A stretch of 64,000 bases of DNA from Halomonas sp. 7T (GTDB lineage: Bacteria; Pseudomonadota; Gammaproteobacteria; Pseudomonadales; Halomonadaceae). The stretch lies in NCBI RefSeq assembly GCF_025643255.1, contig NZ_CP087112.1, forward strand, positions 2,604,001 through 2,668,000, read 5' to 3'. The translations under genes and the position numbers were made by a program. The notes under the pieces were generated by a model, which made no database searches, was not told where the DNA came from, and saw only the letters and a list, made by a program, of their open reading frames with translations. Numbering within the stretch: position 1 is the stretch's first letter; each line of letters starts with the position of its first letter. Shown in pieces: positions 60,731 through 64,000 of this stretch.

Positions 60731-61057
60731 ATGAGCTTGTCACAGGCACAAAAGAAAGCATTTCGTAGCATTGGCCACCATCTGAACCCGGTGGTTACCG
60801 TTTCTGAAAACGGCGTCTCCGAAAATCTGCTCGCAGAACTCAACCGCGCGCTCAATGATCACGAGCTGATTAAAGTAAAGCTCGCTTTGCCCGAGCGCGA
60901 CGACCGCGCTGCAATGATCAGCGAGCTGCTGGCCGACAGCAAGGCCGAGCTCGTGCAAACCATTGGCAAAATGGCGCTACTTTACCGCCGCAACCCTAAG
61001 GCGAACCCAAAGCTCTCTAACGTTACGCGTTTCGAAGACCACCATGGTCGGCACTAG
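60731..61057 (+). CDS. yhbY: YhbY/CRS1-type RNA-binding protein
   Basis: A 108-aa CRM-domain protein associated with 50S assembly in E. coli. It has KAFRSIGHHLNPVVTVSENGVSE and the conserved DHELIKVKLAL stretch, and ends near a TIGKMALLYRRNPK segment. Divergent from rlmE, converging on greA; shared terminator downstream. Confidence 0.92.
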   Translation: MSLSQAQKKAFRSIGHHLNPVVTVSENGVSENLLAELNRALNDHELIKVKLALPERDDRAAMISELLADSKAELVQTIGKMALLYRRNPKANPKLSNVTRFEDHHGRH

Positions 61058-61098
61058 AGCTTGCTCAACGCCTAATCGCGACGAGCGGCGTTAAATGC

Positions 61099-61135
61099 AA
61101 AAAGCCCGAGACAGTTAACTGTCTCGGGCTTTTTT
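61099..61135. terminator. Bidirectional terminator between yhbY and greA
   Basis: A perfect long palindrome, GCCCGAGACAG...CTGTCTCGGGC, with A/T runs on both sides. It can stop both converging transcripts. Confidence 0.92.
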
Positions 61136-61193
61136 ACTGCCTCTTTTCAGCGACCAAGGCGCGGGCGCAATTAACGCCCGCAGTGGCATTGAG

Positions 61194-61670
61194 CTAGAGG
61201 TGTTCTACGCTTTCAATTTCATACTCAACATCTCCACCGGGGGTTTTCACCACCACGATGTCGCCCTCTTCTTTACCAATCAGCGCGCGGGCAATCGGTG
61301 ACGTTACGGAAATGCGACCCTCTTTAATATTGGCCTCATCTTCACCCACGATGCGGTAGGTTACGCTAGCATCGCTATCCAGATTTAGCAGCTCGACGGT
61401 AACGCCGAAAATTACCTTGCCAGTTTTAGGCAGTTTCGTTACGTCGATTACCTGTGCACCAGAAAGCTTGCTCTCAATTTCCTGAATACGGCCTTCAATA
61501 AACCCCTGCTGCTCACGGGCAGCGTGATACTCAGCGTTCTCCTTAAGATCGCCATGCTCACGCGCCTCTGCGATAGCAGCAATCACTTGAGGACGCGCCT
61601 CACCCTTCAAGTGAGCCAGCTCATCACGAAGGCTTTTCTCTCCCGCTACCGTCATCGGGACTTTGTTCAT
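61194..61670 (-). CDS. greA: Transcription elongation factor GreA
   Basis: Stimulates transcript cleavage in backtracked RNA polymerase. 158 aa; N-terminal coiled coil with the acidic tip [18 protein letters not shown] (about residues 37-54) and a C-terminal FKBP-like domain ([14 protein letters not shown]). It overlaps the carB stop by four bases, so carB-greA are translationally coupled. Confidence 0.97.
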   Translation of the reverse strand: MNKVPMTVAGEKSLRDELAHLKGEARPQVIAAIAEAREHGDLKENAEYHAAREQQGFIEGRIQEIESKLSGAQVIDVTKLPKTGKVIFGVTVELLNLDSDASVTYRIVGEDEANIKEGRISVTSPIARALIGKEEGDIVVVKTPGGDVEYEIESVEHL

Positions 61671-64000
61671 TGCGTTGCTCCTGCATGCAGATCCTGAAGG
61701 CGCCGCACCGTAATCTCCCTACCGTACTCAAGCGCCATGCAAACAGCATTAGCGCCCGCCAAGGTGGTCGCATAGGGCACCTTGCGCGCGAGAGCAGTAC
61801 GGCGAATGACCGAAGAGTCGTTAATCGCCTGACGACCTTCGGTAGTGTTCACAATGTAGGCGATTTCGTCGTTCTTGAGCAGATCGACGATATGGGGACG
61901 GCCTTCGTAGACTTTATTGACGTGCTCCACGTCGAGTCCGGCAGCTTCAAGCGCCGCTGCCGTTCCGCGCGTTGCACAAAGTGTAAAGCCCAATGTTAGC
62001 AGAGAACGGGCGACTTCGATAATCCCCTGCTTGTCCGGCTCACGCACCGAGAGAAACGCTTTACGGTCGCCCTCTAGCGCGGGAATTGCCTCACCTGCAC
62101 CTAGTTGCGCCTTGAAGAAGGCTTCGGCAAAAGTATCGCCTGATCCCATGACCTCACCGGTCGACTTCATCTCGGGCGAGAGAATCGGGTCTACGCCCTG
62201 GAACTTGTTGAACGGGAAAACCGCTTCTTTGACGCTATAGAAGTGCGGCACGATTTCACGCTCGAAACCCTGCTCGGCCAACGTTGTACCGGCCATGCAG
62301 CGGGCGGCAATTTGTGCCAACGACGTGCCAATGCACTTGGACACAAACGGCACCGTACGTGAGGCACGGGGGTTCACCTCGATCACGTAGATCTCGCCAT
62401 CCTGCCAGGCCAGCTGCACGTTCATTAAACCTTTGACGCCCAGCTCCACAGCCATCTGTTTAACTTGGTCGCGCATCGCATCCTGCACATCGGCAGGCAG
62501 CGAGTAAGGCGGCAGTGCGCAGGCGGAGTCGCCGGAGTGAACGCCTGCTTGCTCGACGTGCTGCATGATGCCGCCGATCACCACCTGCTGACCATCCGAG
62601 ACGGCATCAATATCGACCTCTACCGCGGCACTCAAGAAGTGATCCAGCAGCACCGGAGAGTCGTTAGAGACTTTCACCGCGTGGGTCATGTAATTTTCAA
62701 GCTCAGAGGCGTCGTAGACAATTTCCATCGCACGGCCACCCAGTACGTAACTGGGGCGAACCACGAGCGGATAGCCAATCGCTTCTGCCTTAGAAAACGC
62801 TTCTTCAAAGCTGCGCGCCGTGGCGTTGGGTGGCTGCTTCAGGCCTAACTTATCGATCATCACCTGGAAGCGCTCGCGATCTTCGGCGCGGTCAATGGCA
62901 TCCGGCGTGGTGCCAATAATCGGCACGCCTGCGGCTTCCAACTCGCGGGCCAATTTCAGCGGGGTTTGGCCGCCAAACTGCACAATCACGCCCACCGGCT
63001 TCTCTTTGTCGGCGATTTCGAGCACGTCTTCCAGCGTCACCGGCTCAAAGTAGAGGCGATCAGAGGTGTCGTAGTCAGTAGAAACGGTTTCCGGGTTGCA
63101 GTTGACCATGATGGTTTCGTAGCCGTCGTCGCGCATGGCGAAGGCGGCGTGAACACAGCAGTAGTCAAACTCAATGCCCTGGCCGATACGGTTCGGGCCA
63201 CCGCCTAGCACCATGATTTTCTGGCGATCCGATACGTCCGCTTCGCACTCTTCTTCGTAAGTGGAATACATATACGCAGTATCGGACGCAAACTCAGCCG
63301 CACAGGTGTCCACACGCTTATAGACCGGGCGAATCCCTGCCGCCTGACGGGTTTTGCGGAACTCTTTTTCCGACACGCCCAAGAGCTTGGCCAAGCGCGC
63401 GTCGCCAAAGCCCTTGCGCTTAAGCTGGTAAAGCTCACGGGTGGAGAAATCGGACAGCGCCCGCTTGGCCACCGCGTTTTCAGTCAGCACCAGATCTTCC
63501 AGCTGGACCAGGAACCATGGGTCGATATTGGTCAGCGCAAATACCTCATCGACGCTCATGCCTGAGCGCATGGCATCCGCCACGTAGAAGATACGCTCGG
63601 CACCGGCGGCCTGCAGCTCGCCCTGAATGATCGCCATATTGTCCGGCGTGAAATCAGTGATGATGGGGTCAAGGCCATCGTTACCGGTTTCCAGGCCGCG
63701 CAGGGCTTTCTGCAGCGACTCTTGGAAGGTACGGCCAATCGCCATCACCTCGCCCACCGACTTCATTTGTGTCGTCAGGCGGTCGTTAGCCTGGGGGAAC
63801 TTCTCGAAGGTGAAGCGCGGGATTTTGGTGACGACGTAATCGATGGACGGCTCAAACGATGCCGGTGTACGACCACCGGTAATATCGTTCTGCAGCTCAT
63901 CCAGGGTATAACCCACCGCCAGCTTCGCGGCGATTTTAGCAATCGGGAAACCGGTCGCTTTTGATGCCAGCGCAGAGGAGCGAGATACGCGGGGATTCAT
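61667..64000 (-). CDS. carB: Carbamoyl-phosphate synthase large subunit (N-terminus beyond window)
   Basis: C-terminal 777 residues of CarB, which makes carbamoyl phosphate for arginine and pyrimidines. The visible part begins at [18 protein letters not shown], internal in the first ATP-grasp half (about residue 300 of 1,073 in E. coli), and continues through the oligomerisation domain, second ATP-grasp half ([31 protein letters not shown]) and the C-terminal MGS-like allosteric domain (from about [22 protein letters not shown]). The start shown is the window edge, not the real one. Confidence 0.97.
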   Translation of the reverse strand: MNPRVSRSSALASKATGFPIAKIAAKLAVGYTLDELQNDITGGRTPASFEPSIDYVVTKIPRFTFEKFPQANDRLTTQMKSVGEVMAIGRTFQESLQKALRGLETGNDGLDPIITDFTPDNMAIIQGELQAAGAERIFYVADAMRSGMSVDEVFALTNIDPWFLVQLEDLVLTENAVAKRALSDFSTRELYQLKRKGFGDARLAKLLGVSEKEFRKTRQAAGIRPVYKRVDTCAAEFASDTAYMYSTYEEECEADVSDRQKIMVLGGGPNRIGQGIEFDYCCVHAAFAMRDDGYETIMVNCNPETVSTDYDTSDRLYFEPVTLEDVLEIADKEKPVGVIVQFGGQTPLKLARELEAAGVPIIGTTPDAIDRAEDRERFQVMIDKLGLKQPPNATARSFEEAFSKAEAIGYPLVVRPSYVLGGRAMEIVYDASELENYMTHAVKVSNDSPVLLDHFLSAAVEVDIDAVSDGQQVVIGGIMQHVEQAGVHSGDSACALPPYSLPADVQDAMRDQVKQMAVELGVKGLMNVQLAWQDGEIYVIEVNPRASRTVPFVSKCIGTSLAQIAARCMAGTTLAEQGFEREIVPHFYSVKEAVFPFNKFQGVDPILSPEMKSTGEVMGSGDTFAEAFFKAQLGAGEAIPALEGDRKAFLSVREPDKQGIIEVARSLLTLGFTLCATRGTAAALEAAGLDVEHVNKVYEGRPHIVDLLKNDEIAYIVNTTEGRQAINDSSVIRRTALARKVPYATTLAGANAVCMALEYGREITVRRLQDLHAGATQ

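Overview
The window looks like chromosome from a Halomonas-type gammaproteobacterium (Halomonadaceae/Oceanospirillales). The evidence is moderate GC, acidic proteins, the gammaproteobacterial order of the carB-greA-yhbY-rlmE-ftsH-folP-glmM and rimP-nusA-infB-rbfA-truB-rpsO-pnp blocks, the bamD/rluD-pgeF-clpB block, and a thiO-fimT pair as in Pseudomonas. Genus is an inference; no search was possible. Most of the window is housekeeping.

Layout. 1-4161: a ribosomal RNA operon on the minus strand (16S, tRNA-Ile, tRNA-Ala, 5' part of 23S) with two promoters and boxA elements. 4190-9960: pssA, ilvC with divergent regulator ilvY, and ilvIH behind a leader of about 325 nt packed with small hairpins. 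10037-15692: clpB, pgeF, rluD and divergent bamD. 15856-19806: a chemoreceptor followed by a GGDEF-EAL protein. 19852-31001: nadE, a small membrane protein, thiO, a lone fimT, trxB, acnA, NAD malic enzyme and a YeeE/YedE transporter.

31332-35112 is the most accessory part. It has two tandem full-length fliD genes, each with its own sigma-28-like promoter, an unknown 109-aa protein behind a strong promoter with a perfect palindrome, and an unlisted 24-aa membrane peptide. 35299-43475 carries two beta-lactamase-fold hydrolases, a yqhA-exoD-terB-yejK run, an ABC-2 exporter, ppiC and a membrane acyltransferase.

43553-64000: the transcription/translation block (pnp, rpsO, truB, rbfA, infB, nusA, rimP), initiator tRNA-fMet, tRNA-Leu, secG and tpiA, an intact IS630-type element, then glmM, folP, ftsH, rlmE, yhbY, greA and carB (cut by the window end).

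How the genes fit together: ilvIH and ilvC are consecutive steps of branched-chain amino acid synthesis; acnA and maeA are central carbon metabolism; fliD, the chemoreceptor and the c-di-GMP protein concern motility. I saw no CRISPR array, prophage, toxin-antitoxin module or recognisable defence island. The least-explained signals are the ilvI leader hairpin family, the duplicated fliD with duplicated FliA promoters, the 13-bp iterons before maeA, and the 24-aa peptide. All promoters and structures were read by eye.
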